A DNA stretch of 64,000 nucleotides from Batkoa obscura (Eukaryota > Entomophthoromycota > Entomophthoromycetes > Entomophthorales > Batkoaceae). Where the stretch lies: NCBI GenBank assembly GCA_030770535.1, contig JASVEC010000006.1:1240001-1304000 (forward strand), written 5' to 3'. Below, piece after piece: positions 44,184 through 55,553 of the stretch (within the stretch, counting starts at the first letter, position 1; every line of letters begins with the position of its first letter). The notes under the pieces are model-generated. The model had not been told where the DNA came from, made no database searches, and saw only the letters and a program-made list of their open reading frames with translations. The position numbers and the translations under genes are program-made.

Positions 44184-44889
44184 ATGATTAACATATGGAA
44201 CAAGAAGAAAGAAAAGGTAGCAGGCGGTGATAATAGGAAGCCAAAGACTTCAGCTGCAACTATAAGAGTACAAAAAGGTAATAAACAAACCCATATAATC
44301 ATTAATTAACTCTTTGCAATACATTATTAATCCCAAGCTAGATTTGGGTGATTTAGAGCTACCAAAAACAATGGAGATGACTTTCCCGAATCCAGAAGAC
44401 ATATTGAACTTTGAATTGACTATCACCCCAGATGATGGTAAGTTGATTATCTATTTTAAATCCTTAAACACTAAACCTATTTCAGGTTATTATAGATGTG
44501 GTAAGTTTCAATTCAGTTTCAAAATAAACGCAAACTACCCCCACGAACCACCAAAGGTATTATGCTTAAATAAGGTAACTCACTTTATATATTTAAACTC
44601 CTAAGCTCTCTAATATCTAACTTGTATCTAGATCTATCATCCGAACATTGATTTGAGCGGTAATGTATGTTTAAATGTATTAAGAGAAGATTGGAAACCA
44701 GTATTAAATTTAAATACAGTGATAGTGGGTCTGCAATTTTTGTTTTTAGAACCCAACCCAGATGACCCACTCAATAAAGACGCTGCTCGTGATTTACGTG
44801 CTGATCCTGCTAAATTTGCTTCTACAGTTCGCCATACGTTGAGGGGTGGAATGTATAATGGGGAAGAGTTTGATAGCGTTACTTATTGA
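44184..44889 (+). CDS. UBC12: NEDD8-conjugating enzyme UBC12 (UBE2M)
   Basis: Four exons: 44184-44277, 44342-44437, 44486-44574, 44632-44889; 178 aa. Ubc12 transfers NEDD8/Rub1 to cullins. The N-terminal extension MINIWNKKKEK is the short basic peptide that in this family docks on the NEDD8 E1. The UBC fold begins at LPKTMEMTF. The active-site Cys is about residue 106 in DLSGNVCLNVLREDW, and LFLEPNPDDPLNKDAA is the family text. The ATG at 44184 is upheld by the docking peptide and by an intron that joins IRVQK to DLGDLEL in frame. Confidence 0.95.
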
Positions 44890-45339
44890 AATAAAGAGTG
44901 TTTTTAATATAGCTTAATAGGTTGTGTGTTTCTAATAATTAATGGTAAATCTTATATAACGGGACCAATAATTAGCTAAATAGCTCTGTTTTTTATCATC
45001 TTATATTTTTAAATATTATCTGTGCAAATCCAAATTTATTTTAATTTATTTAAACATATACAATAGTAACTATATATTTTTTTATAAACTATTCGTATTT
45101 GTCAAATTATACTATTTTTCAAATGTAGAAGCTATCACAATTCAACCAACAGTGAGTCAATTTTCTTCTTTTATGGAATTCAACCAATAATTACAAAGTC
45201 AAGTCCAAACTTCATGACTTTTTTAAAAACCTTTGACGTCATATTCTACCTCTATAACACAAAACTAAACTAAGCACAAGGTAGTATTGAGATATAAATT
45301 CAAGCAAATGAAGTAATGACAAACTTTTATTTAATTTAA
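44890..45339. other. Intergenic spacer
   Basis: 450 bp; no exon or repeat recognised. Confidence 0.55.
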
Positions 45340-47685
45340 ATGAAAGATATAACAAACAATAAAACTGAAGTAGAGGATAGTAACGAACCACTTGAAGATG
45401 AAAGTACCCTATTACTGAGCAGTTCAAATGCAACATATTATAATGCCACTGAGCAAATTAAACAAGAAGAGATTCCTCAAATCTTTATATTGTTAAGATA
45501 TATAGAAGTGATTGTGTTGCTAGTAGTTTTGTTGCTGGTCAGTACACCACCCTTTGTAGCGCAGTTGGTAGTAAATAAGACAAAGATGGAGATAATAACC
45601 ACCAATATTTATAGGGCTACAAACCAAAGCTTTATGGTAAATATCCATGGAAAATTACTAAGTCCAATTGGAGCAAAAGGGTATACATATCCTAGTAAGA
45701 TGACTGTAAATTATAATGGGAAAGAAATAGGGCTGATTAGTTTACCGAAGTTAGATATCAGTTCAAAAGAAAATGAGATATTTATAAACGATAAATTCAT
45801 TATTAAAGATCAAGAAGCTTTGAGTCAATTTTCAATGGACCTTATAACAGAAAAGAAGTTAATATGGACAGTACAGGGTTATTTGGACATACATGCATTT
45901 TGGATGCGATTAAGGGGTATTTATTTGAAGCAAGAGATGGAGTTGATGGGGATGGATGGACTTAAAGACATTCAAATAAAAAGCATTGATTTACCAGGTA
46001 ATCATGAATTAGGTGGAATCAAAATTGAAGCAAAAACAAATCTGTTTAATCCAAGTAATAATGAGTTGCAACTTGGTAGTGTAAAATATGGTATGTTTTA
46101 TAAAGGGGTAATGATAAGCGAAGTGGTAGCAAATAACTTAAAATTGAGTCTTGGGGATAATGAATTAAATTTAAATGGAAGGATATTAAGACAAAAAGAT
46201 AGTAAAGACTTGGAAGTTGTTAGTCAGTTTGTAACTAGGTTCATAAGGGGAGACACTATTCCAATTTTGATAAAAGGCCTCGATTTATATCCTAACATAG
46301 TATGGTTAAAATCAGCTATACTAAAGCATGAAGTAGAATTAGATTATACCAATCCAGATATTAAAGACTTTGTAAAAGATATCGATATTTTAACTATGGC
46401 TACTGATTTTACACGCGAAAGCTCATATAGGCCAATATTAGCATCTAATATTTCAGCAAAAATAGATTCTCCCTTTGATTTTCCTTATGACATCATCGAA
46501 ATTAGGGAAAGTTTAAATTTGTACAAGAATTCAAGATTTATGGCACAACTTCAAGTACCATTTACACAGGCCACAACAATAAGAAACGGGAAAGATATCA
46601 AAGTATTAAATAGTTTTGATCATGTCCCATTGAATGTAAACGAGGAAAATAAAGATTTATTTGAAAAGTTTATTACTGAGATGGTATATTTAGATAAATC
46701 TACGGTGCACGTTTTGGGCCAAGTGGATACAGTGGTCCGTACTGATATTGGGGATTTACAATTATCAGGGATTAAATTAGACGTCAATATGAATTTTCCA
46801 GGTATGAAAGGGATGAAGGACCCACCACCAAAGCTGAATGATTTGAAAGTTGTAGGTTCTGATTTTAATAAGATTTTATTTAAGTCTCAGGTTATTATCG
46901 AAAACCCTACAACGTTTTCTGGAGAGCTGGGGGATGTTCAATTGCTTATTTATTATCAAGATGTACAGGTTGGTAAAGTAATTATTACTCAGTTTCAGTT
47001 GAAAACTCAAGCCAAAAGTTATTTGACTGCCATTGGCTATTTTCAGTTACCAGATTGTAGATTTAGTTATTGTTATAAAGAAAAGGACTTAATTACGCAG
47101 GATTTCTTATCAAAATATATCAATGGTAAATAATGTTTGTTTAATATAATAACATAACAATAATGCTTTATTTTAGGTGAAAACGTGTTGGTTGATTCGT
47201 TAGGCTATATGAATACAAGTGATAAAGAGGCGCTTTTACCAGCATTATCGCAATTAAACTATAGTATGGCGGTGCCCAAAATACCGAAAGAGTTATTAAA
47301 GAGTAGTAAATTTAGTATCTTTGGTGGAGGAGTAACTTTGCAATTGATCAATCCATTCGATAATGTAGTTATCAAAATAACAAAGATGAATGCTTTGGCT
47401 TATCACAACGAGAACCTCACTGCAGAGATTAAATTAGATTTTGAAAGTGAAGATCCTAAATTAAACCCCACCAATTTAAAACCCATCATTATTCAACCTC
47501 AGCAATCTATAGCTACACAACCTTTACCTATTCACCTTGTAAGTACTTCTTGGAGTTTGGTTTGGGATGCAATTGGCGGAAACCTTAGCCTTAACCTTAC
47601 GGTGGGCTTGAATTTACATATCAATGATTACTCGTTTTACCTAAATTTTACAAAAAATGATGTGGCTTCTAAGGTCACGTTTTAA
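45340..47685 (+). CDS. DUF3712 (Tag1-like) vacuolar-type membrane protein
   Basis: Two exons: 45340-47125 and 47177-47685; 764 aa. A cytosolic N-terminus of about 47 residues includes the acidic dileucine signal DESTLL (about 20-25), typical of AP-3 sorting to the vacuole. One helix (about 50-73) is followed by a large lumenal region. That region repeats beta-rich modules with text such as LGGIKIEAKTNLFNPSNNELQLG and FKSQVIIENPTTFSGELGDV, consistent with DUF3712/LEA-like domains of yeast Tag1, a regulator of autophagy termination. Several N-x-S/T sequons lie in the lumenal part. The assignment to Tag1 itself is tentative because many fungal proteins share this layout. Confidence 0.78.
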
Positions 47686-48445
47686 GTTATTTTAAAAATA
47701 AATAAGAGAATATTTTTTATTTAATTTTAAATTTAATTTTGTTTTTTAAAGTAAATAGTACTAATTTGGGTTGACTGGTTGTAGAAGATTTAAAGAGAAC
47801 GGCGAAGTACTGCGGATTGTTTGTTGGAATGGAGTTTTATACAAATGCCATTGTTTTAATTGTAACAAGTTAAAAAAGTGTTCATTTTGGATAAATCAAA
47901 CAAAGGACATAGTCAAAAGGAAGCGAATGAAATGATAAAATAAATGATTCAAAAGTGTTGAACAATGGGCAAGCTATCAAAACATAAATATTTAAGCAAA
48001 ACGAAAAGTATTGTGATCTCCTTAAAGAAATTTTAAAGGCGATTTAGTTTGAAAGATATAAATGAGATTTAGTATGGCTTTTTTAAATTTTGGTCGAATT
48101 TAGCAGTCAAGTTAAAATCAAATTTTTTCCAGTTATTTAAGTTAATAAGACTACTGTAGCTAAAATAATAAAAAATAAAACATAAATTAGAAAATGTGTT
48201 TTTTATTTCACTATTTTTCTTGCTTTCAAAACAATACAAAACTAAAAAACATTTATATTTTCAAATACTGATGCTTGCTTTACTTCACAATAAATTAAAC
48301 TTAGAAAAAGTTGAACTTTAGGTTTAATCAAACCCATATTCAGATATTTAGATGATTCTTACGATTATGTAATAGTGTTTTATTTAAAAAGCTTTATACT
48401 CGTACTCCTCGCTTCAACTTTAGACTAATTTACTATTTTATATTT

Positions 48446-48552
48446 AATTGAGGATATTTTTTTTTGGTTTCATTACTTTTTCCATTTTTTAAGCGCTATT
48501 TGAACACAAAGATTGTTAATGAAATTCTTAAACAAAAAATACATCCCTATAT
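48446..48552 (+). mobile_element. ATATGGGG-family MITE-like element, copy 9
   Basis: Centre TTTTTTAAGCGCTATTTGAA and right end ATACATCCCTATAT; the left end, TTGAGGATATTTTT, has diverged. It shares the ACACAAAGATTGTTAAT variant with copy 11. Confidence 0.78.
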
Positions 48553-48723
48553 GCTAGTTGCTACCTTAACTTATGTACCAGGATAATCTCAATAATTGAA
48601 AATTTTAATTAAAATGAATTTATTGAAATTATATTCTGCAAGAACCTTAAAAAAAGTTGTTGACTATATATATAATCTATCCTGAAATAAAATCCCTAGT
48701 TAAATTTTGTTAATAAAAACAAT

Positions 48724-48828
48724 AAATGGGGATGTGTTTTTTTGTTTAAGAATTTTACCAACAATTTTTCCGCTCAAATAGCGCTTAAAAAATGTAGAAG
48801 TAACGAAACTAAAAAAAACATCCCCAAA
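48724..48828 (-). mobile_element. ATATGGGG-family MITE-like element, copy 10
   Basis: Left end AAATGGGGATGTGTTTTTTT, centre CTCAAATAGCGCTTAAAAAA, right end AAACATCCCC. Confidence 0.82.
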
Positions 48829-49807
48829 TCCTTTTAAAATCCACATACAAAAGTGCATCATGATACAGCAAATTGGTTAAAGCGTTATTTACCTACAAAC
48901 CTTATGATTTTATTGATTAAATAATAATTTCCTTTCAAACTTGGTAAAAAAGCTCAATATATCACTTTATTTGAATGACATCAGTTATTTACTTTGCTAA
49001 AATACTCAGATATCTCTTCTGCATCGAGTTTATACTCATTACATATACCAGAAATAAACCGTTATTATATTTGCTTTAATAAAAAGTTTCTCAGTCACTC
49101 AATTGATTCCCAGTTTGTAAATGCTTTGGTCTAGTCTTTTAATTCGATACCATTAGCTAATCCTAGTGATATAGTTCTAACTTATATCGAAATTACAGGG
49201 TTGACATCTCAACTATGTCTTTAGTTTCATATTTACATGTAATTTATCTTGATATAATAAATTTTTATTTGTAATGAATTATTCTTTGATATCCTTTTCA
49301 TCAAAATAGTTTATTTCCTAACATAAAAGCATCATAGTTTTTAAGAAATTGATAAGAATAAATGCAAATACCAATTTTGATAGGAAATAGTTTACATTAT
49401 GAGGGTAGGGATCGCATTCAATCTGAATTAGCTATACCCAAGGTTCAACTTTTTTCCGGACTATTTACAACTATTGCAACTCTATTTTGACTTAATTAAT
49501 TGTTTATTTAAGAGTAAAATTTAGCTGAAAAAAGCTAAACTCAAAGGATTAGGGTTTAAAAACCAGCTAAAAAGACAATAGGCTCTAAAAACCACCACGT
49601 GTTAGGTCTTAATAGAACTGTAATAGCTGTACTAGAAAAATTGTAAAGCCAAATGCTATAAAATAAGGCTTCTTTGCTTAATTTAAACTTAACTATGAAA
49701 TAATGTTGATTTAAATCTCAACCAAACTAAAAAAAAATAGTCTTTAACGAAGCCTTTGAACTTACATACATCAAGTAAAGCAGGAAAAAGGATTGTAGTA
49801 GAGCTGG

Positions 49808-49814
49808 TATAAAT
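49808..49814 (+). promoter_or_regulatory. Probable TATA box of the lipase gene
   Basis: TATAAAT lies 52 bp upstream of the lipase ATG. The broken copy also has TATAAAT (52072-52078), 46 bp upstream of its start. Confidence 0.45.
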
Positions 49815-49859
49815 TGGCCAAATAATAAAAAATAAAAAATAAAAATAACTTTTATTTAA

Positions 49860-50846
49860 ATGTTTAAATTACTTATCTTTACATTATTATTAGTTCAAAA
49901 TTTGATCAGTCAAGCTATATTAAAAGGTAGTAACAATGAACGTTTACCTGACAATACAAATAACCCTAACTTGGCCGCTCTTCTTAATGGTTTAAAAGCA
50001 ATAAATAATACCATTCTATATGATAAGCCAATCAGCCCCCGTAGTTTTATGTTTTCAAATTTGAAATTTAGCACCCCAGCTGAAGCCAAAAGAATTTCTA
50101 GGTTTACTGCCGCGGCTTATTGCTCTAGTCTTACATTAAAAAGTTGGACATGTAATCACTGTAAAGTGTTAGGCCCTGGTATCCAAGTTAATCATATATT
50201 TGAAGACTTTATTACTGGGGGTAGAGGGTTTTTGGCTGTAGATGAATTTAAAAAACAAATTATTGTATCATTTAAAGGCGGTGGTAACATACAGAACTTT
50301 ATTTTTGGTAGTAATCTCTTACTGACACCATTTTCAGTTGGAAATGGTGGTAAAAATATTTACGTACAATCTGGCTTAAAAATTTCCTTGGGTGCATTAT
50401 TACCAAAGTTTATAAACGAGTTTGGAGCTTTATTAAGAGGACGTGATAACTACAAAATTATTATTACAGGCTATTCCTTAGGTGCTGGTATTGCTACTTT
50501 AGCATCAATTGAACTTAAAAATGCTTTTAATTTAAGTTGGGGTAGAATGGAATTATATACTTATGGTGGATTCAGAGTAGGAAATGTAGATTTTGCTCAA
50601 TGGTTTAATGCTCAACCATTAACAGTAGCTCGGGTTGTTAATAATAGAGACCCTGTACCACACACCCCTCTCCGTATACTTGGCTTTGCTCATTATAGCA
50701 ATGAAATGTGGTTAGACAATGGTAAAACAGTTATTTGTAAAACCAATACTTTAGAAGATCCTAATTGCTCCGAGTCTAAAATGCCTCTCTTCAATATTCT
50801 TGATCATATATTTTATTACGATTTCTTATTTCCACAAATATGCTAA
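49860..50846 (+). CDS. Secreted class 3 lipase
   Basis: A single exon of 328 aa. Class 3 lipases hydrolyse triacylglycerols or related esters outside the cell. Residues 1-18 form a signal peptide. The catalytic triad is visible: Ser206 in GYSLGAG, Asp264 in NNRDPVPH and His316 in LDHIFYY. The oxyanion region is VSFKGGGNIQN. Cysteines in YCSSLTLKSWTCNHCK suggest disulfides near the N-terminal side of the core. The first ~75 residues may be a short propeptide. It is intronless. A broken tandem copy follows at 52118. An acyl ester substrate is expected, but phospholipase or feruloyl esterase activity cannot be excluded. Confidence 0.93.
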   Translation: MFKLLIFTLLLVQNLISQAILKGSNNERLPDNTNNPNLAALLNGLKAINNTILYDKPISPRSFMFSNLKFSTPAEAKRISRFTAAAYCSSLTLKSWTCNHCKVLGPGIQVNHIFEDFITGGRGFLAVDEFKKQIIVSFKGGGNIQNFIFGSNLLLTPFSVGNGGKNIYVQSGLKISLGALLPKFINEFGALLRGRDNYKIIITGYSLGAGIATLASIELKNAFNLSWGRMELYTYGGFRVGNVDFAQWFNAQPLTVARVVNNRDPVPHTPLRILGFAHYSNEMWLDNGKTVICKTNTLEDPNCSESKMPLFNILDHIFYYDFLFPQIC

Positions 50847-51374
50847 TCTATACTAATTTTTAACAAAAATATTGTATGCTAGCACCACATGAAATTAAAT
50901 TGGATTTAAACTTGAAATTTTTTTTATTGTATACTATAAAGTTTAATTAACTATTCTCTTATATTATTAGCGATAAAAAGTTGATTTGTACATAGATAAT
51001 ATTTATTAAAAAATTCCTAACTTAGTCAAGGTTTTAGTCAAGAATTCACATTGAGCATTGATAGCTATAAGGCTACACATAAACTAAAAGAACAAGATAC
51101 TATGAGTCCTTGGCTTATATCCATTTTTGCTAACAAAACAATTGAAGGTTTTGACCCTTTCAACAATTTTAAATAAAATTACAGGCTTTCAGGATTGAAA
51201 TGAGAGTATACACTTTAAGATAATAATGGTTACATGCTTTGGTTATTATAGTTCCTTTATAATGACTTGCGATACTGAATGAAATCGTTATTTAATATAT
51301 ATGAAGATTCAAACTTTGAACTTTTCATTGAACTTTTTTAGTTGCACTAAGTAACTATTAATAAAGATATTGTA

Positions 51375-51480
51375 ATATGGGGATGTTCTTTTTATTTCAC
51401 TACTTTTTGCATTTTTTAAGCGCTATTTGAACACAAAGATTGTTAATAAAATTCTTAAACAAAAAAATATAGCCCCATAT
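51375..51480 (+). mobile_element. ATATGGGG-family MITE-like element, copy 11
   Basis: ATATGGGGATGTTCTTTTTA left end, TTTTTTAAGCGCTATTTGAA centre, ATATAGCCCCATAT right end; 106 bp. Confidence 0.85.
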
Positions 51481-51862
51481 CTATTATTCTTATTTTTTTT
51501 CATTTGTCATAAAATATAAAAATTAAACTTAAAAACATTATTGTTTAACTGTAAAAAGTACTGCCAATCATTTCAGAAAAGAGTTGTAACAGTTGCAAAA
51601 CTATATTGATAAAAAATAGATATACAGCTGCTGTAGCTTTTTTGCGACATATTTAACAGCTCATTCAAGAGAAAAATAACGTTAAAATTCAGTCTAAATA
51701 TAAGGATTGGGTTTTAAAAAATTAATTATAAAGATGACTTGTTTATAAAAATCACCACTAAAAAAGTCCCGAAAGGGTTGCAGCAGCTACAACATGGGTT
51801 TCCTTATACCCAAGGTTCATTTATTTCCTGAGTACCAAAAAAATAAACTAATGCTAAATACT

Positions 51863-51967
51863 ATATGAGGATATATTTTTTGTTTAAGAATTTTACTAAC
51901 AATCTTTCCACTCAAATAGCGCTTAAAAAATGAAAAAAATAGTGAAACCAAAAAAACATCCCCATAT
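51863..51967 (-). mobile_element. ATATGGGG-family MITE-like element, copy 12
   Basis: ATATGAGGATATATTTTTTG left end, CTCAAATAGCGCTTAAAAAA centre, AACATCCCCATAT right end; 105 bp. Confidence 0.85.
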
Positions 51968-52117
51968 AAAAGAAGTTTTTTGTTGATTTTAAAAGTAAGC
52001 ATAATTTCATGCTTAATCTAAATCAAACTAAAAAAAATCAATATTTGGATCTAAACAAACTTATAAATTAATAAAACAAGTAAAAATAAAAAATAAATAA
52101 AAACAACCTCTATTATG

Positions 52118-53105
52118 ATGTTTAAGTTAATAAACTTTTCATTGTTACTCGTTTAACCTTTAGCCAGTCAAAATATAATTCAAAGTAATAAGGATGTGAA
52201 CTCCCCTGACATCACAAACAATCTTGATTTATCTAGATATATTAAAAATTTAAAGGTAATTAAAGGTACAACTGTAGGGGATAGGTCAATCAATCCTTGT
52301 CGATTTACAATATCACATTTAAAAATGGCTAATTTACAAGAAGCCAAAAGAATATCTAGATATGGGGCTGCAGGCTATTGTTCTAACCATGGATTGAAAA
52401 TCGGGATTGTAATCACTGTAAAGTATTAGGTCCTGGTATCCAAGTGAAGCATTTATTTTATGAACCTTATACTGGAAGTAGAGGATTTTTAGCTATAGAT
52501 GAAATTAGAAAACAAATTATTGTATCATTTAGAGACAGTATTGAAATTAAAATTTTTGCTAATGGTGCTAATATGCTACTATCGCTATCACCATATTCAG
52601 TTGGAAATGGTAATACTGATATTCGTGTATATGTTACCCTTAAAAATACACTACGTAATATATTACCAAAGTTCATAAATGAATTCGGAGTTTTATTAAG
52701 AGGACGTGATAACTACAAAATCGTTATTATAGGCTATTCCTTTGGAGCTAGTATTGGTACTTTAGCATCAATTGAACTTAGAAATGCTTTTAATTTAAGT
52801 TGGGGTGGGATGGAACTATATACTTATGGTGGATTCAGAGTAGGAAATGTTGCTTTTGCCGAATGGTTTAATGTTCAAACATTAACAGTAGCTCGCGCTA
52901 CCAATGGTAGAGACTTTATATTACACTTCTCCCCAAGTTTACTTGACTATGCTCACCATAACGAGGTATTTTTAGATAGCAGTAAAACAACTGTTTTAAA
53001 ACTAATGCTTTAGAGAATCCCAATTACGCAGCGTCTGAAGCACCATCTTTGAGTATTCTTGATCACATCTATTATTATGATTATCTATTTTTTAGATTTT
53101 GCTAA
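52118..53105 (+). pseudogene. Broken tandem copy of the class 3 lipase
   Basis: Aligns with the intact lipase at 49860 from start to stop. The Ser motif remains as GYSFGAS, and TYGGFRVGNVAFAEWFN is nearly identical to the intact copy. Three lesions are seen by comparison: a TAA in the signal peptide (52154-52156, where the intact gene has CAA), a one-base loss near 52400 just before CNHCKVLG, and another one-base loss near 52996. The last stretch, with LDHIYYYDY, is still readable in another frame, so the His region survives. Also degraded is the Asp context (GRDFILHF instead of NRDPVPH). It is a host-gene pseudogene formed by tandem duplication. Confidence 0.88.
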
Positions 53106-53514
53106 CTTATATTTATTTAAACTAAAATACTGTATAATGAAATTATCAGAGATTATATTAAATTTTAAAGGATTATATAATATCTTTTTATCTTTTGTTA
53201 AAGTTTCATTAGCTATTTTTTAATAGTATTTGAAACAAAAAGGGTTAAATTTTTATGCCTGGATAATATTGAAAATAACTTTTCAAGCTTAATTTAGACT
53301 TAGTTCATGAACTCATTTGGTAGTTACAAGACTATTTGCAAACAAGATAAGGTGGAAGTTATAAACTTTTGACCTATGTCCACTCTTGAAATAAAATTGT
53401 ACCGATTTCTGTATATTTAATGGCCTCAATAGCTTTGAATTCTAAAATATTTGAAATATGATCTATCTATTTACTTAAATTATAATATCTCAATTGATCT
53501 TGATTACTTAAAAA

Positions 53515-53700
53515 AAAAGGATAGTAAGTTTCTAAATAAAAATAAAGGCTAATATCAGCTAATGTAAGATGATTACCAACTAAATAGCCTTTACCTTTTA
53601 GCTCACTATTAAGATAAATTAAGGAGTGTTAGAGTAATTTATGGGTTTTATTATCTACTCTAAATACAAAATTGGTATCAAACTCAATTTCAATTTCATT
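53515..53700 (-). pseudogene. Relic of a GST C-terminal domain (eEF1B-gamma-like)
   Basis: The reverse strand reads YLNSELKGKGYLVGNHLTLAD and then ISLYFYLETYYP after an internal stop. This matches the L-x-x-x-L-x-x-x-x-YLVG-x-x-x-TLADI segment of GST-fold C-terminal domains, especially elongation factor 1B-gamma. No intact N-terminal half was found and a stop interrupts the frame, so it is a fragment. Confidence 0.6.
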
Positions 53701-54033
53701 GTTTAGCAGTTATTAATGATTTGATCACTTGTAAGTTTTTTAATCCACTATACAAATGGTATGAAAAGATACATAAATAATAACATGGATGAGATTCTAT
53801 TCTACTTATACCAATTGATACTATAATTGATTAATAACTAAAATTATATTTAGTCAAATTAGTTTAATTGCTATTTATAATTGATTGTTGGTTGATGCAA
53901 ACCAGCAAAAAGTGATAATAAAAGTATCTATTATTTCATTAGCTCTTAGCCTCGATTTATGACCCTTTGCATAAAAGACTGGAATAAATTGAGTCTTGGG
54001 TGTAGATTAACTCGTTAGTAAGCTCAAAAGGAT

Positions 54034-54135
54034 AAGATGGGAGTGTTTTCGATTTCATCATTTTATCCATTTTTAAAGCGTTTTGAGCAGAAAAAATGTT
54101 AGTAAATTTATTAAATAAAAAGAGACACCACATAT
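54034..54135 (+). mobile_element. ATATGGGG-family MITE-like element, copy 13 (degenerate)
   Basis: Reads GATGGGAGTGTTTTCGATTT at the left, TTTTTAAAGCGTTTTGAGCA in the centre and ACACCACATA at the right. It is recognisable by order rather than identity. Confidence 0.6.
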
Positions 54136-54231
54136 TAACTTTATCAATTTGTCCATTTTTTTCCTACTAAAAAATCGAAAAAAACCATTAACTAATTACT
54201 ATTACAAAAAAACAAAAATCGAATAAATAAA

Positions 54232-54323
54232 CAGATGTCTTTTTTGTTTAAAATTTTACAAACGATTTTTACACTCAACAGAGTTTAAAAAGTGAAGAAA
54301 TAATTTAAAAAAGACATTTACAT
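54232..54323 (-). mobile_element. ATATGGGG-family MITE-like element, copy 14 (degenerate)
   Basis: CAGATGTCTTTTTTGTTTAA left arm, ATTTTACAAACGATTTTTAC interior, AAAAAGACATTTACAT right arm. The centre has decayed. Confidence 0.5.
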
Positions 54324-54792
54324 GCTTTAAATTTAAACTAACCTCTTGGGCCTTGAGTTCTAGTTATACTTGGGTCAATTTAAAACAAGACAACTAAATT
54401 ATTGTTCTTCTGAAAAATCATAATATTACACAAAGAACTTTCCTCAAAAGGGTCCTGAATTTTACTACATTGTTTATAATAAATAAACATCTGGATCTTT
54501 ATGTTTTCAAGTATTTTCAAGCATTTTTTCAAAAATAAATTATAGTCCAATACAGATGTAGAGTTCAAATATATGCCAATTAATGATGATTTTTATACTT
54601 AACAGTTTATATTATAGTGTTAGTTTGAAGCTTGATATTTAATCTTTATATTCGTAAATGAACAGTTAAATATAACACATTTAAACTTAATTAGCTATAT
54701 CGAACAATTTTATTTGGCAATAAATTCTATTAAATGGTGGCCAAACACCAAAATTTATTTTTATCTTCAATTTTTTAATAAAGTCAATAAAA

Positions 54793-55315
54793 ATGGAACG
54801 ATTAACGATGTATATAATCATTAGAAAAGATTTGGTCAAAGTAAATATATAGAATGAGATATAAGAAAACAAATATTGAACTTAAATCGTTATTTTAGGA
54901 ATTTAACTGGCCAAGTGGTAGGTAAAATTAAGTATTAAAAATTTCAAAAATAATAACTAATAATAGCTAGTATCATAGCCCAAGCATGCCATGCATCTAC
55001 AGCTTGTTTGTTTAAATACAATCAATTACCAGAAACAAAGCAGTATCTATCTGATTTATCAAATATGCATAAAGTGGTATTACAAGTAATATCCTAACTT
55101 CAATTTCAATTAAATCCATAATAATATTGATTATTTTATAGATAAAAGATGAATCTGGATTGAAAAAGATCGAACAAAATTTACAACAATTAAATTTACC
55201 CTACTATACCTGGTTAGAACAACCTGAAAATTTATTCACTTGTATATCTACTGCACCAATATTAAAAAGTCAATTAGGAGATGCATTGAAAAAATGTTCT
55301 TTATATAAAATATAG
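54793..55315 (+). CDS. PTRHD1: PTRHD1-like peptidyl-tRNA hydrolase 2-fold protein
   Basis: Four exons: 54793-54840, 54899-54917, 54967-55085, 55142-55315; 119 aa. The family has the Pth2 fold, but activity on peptidyl-tRNA is uncertain for PTRHD1. The start MERLTMYIIIRKDL, then WPSASIIAQACHAS, MHKVVLQ, and the C-terminal YTWLEQPENLFTCI match human PTRHD1 (LRKDL, WPAGALVAQACHA, RKVVLEA, WLEQPENIATCI) as recalled. The first exon is 48 nt and the second 19 nt; only this chain restores the N-terminal signature, which supports it. It begins about 1 kb after the GST relic and lies just before the convergent MFAP1 gene. Confidence 0.9.
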
Positions 55316-55553
55316 AATAAATATTAATAAAATAATTTATAAATGATCAAACAAGTAATAAATTTTTATTCTTTTTTCCAATGTTTAAATAACCTCATCT
55401 TTTCCTTTCTTTTTCTCTTTTATTTTTTAACTCAATCCTATCATGCATCCCTCCCATTTTCTTTAGACTTTTATCTACCAATTCATTATTACCTTGAAAC
55501 CAAGGGGAGTCTTTCTATTTGTTGATTTTATTTTAAAATATCAATTATTATTC

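Larger units (their letters stand above)
47686..49807. other. Intergenic spacer with two MITE-like copies
   Basis: 2.1 kb between the DUF3712 gene and the lipase promoter. Apart from elements at 48446-48552 and 48724-48828, no gene was recognised. Confidence 0.55.
50847..52071. other. Intergenic spacer with two MITE-like copies
   Basis: Lies between the lipase and its broken copy. It contains elements at 51375-51480 and 51863-51967; nothing else was recognised. Confidence 0.55.
53106..54792. other. Decayed accessory spacer
   Basis: Holds a GST-domain relic on the minus strand and two worn MITE-like copies. The remainder has no recognised structure. Confidence 0.55.

Noticed and set aside
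51817-52002. Minus-strand frame with text similar to the one at 20978
   Set aside because: It is the same element (copy 12) read in the same frame; similarity comes from the repeat, not from a gene.
55343-55525. 60-codon hydrophobic plus-strand frame after PTRHD1
   Set aside because: It lies between the convergent 3' ends of PTRHD1 and MFAP1, with low-complexity T-rich sequence and no splice support.
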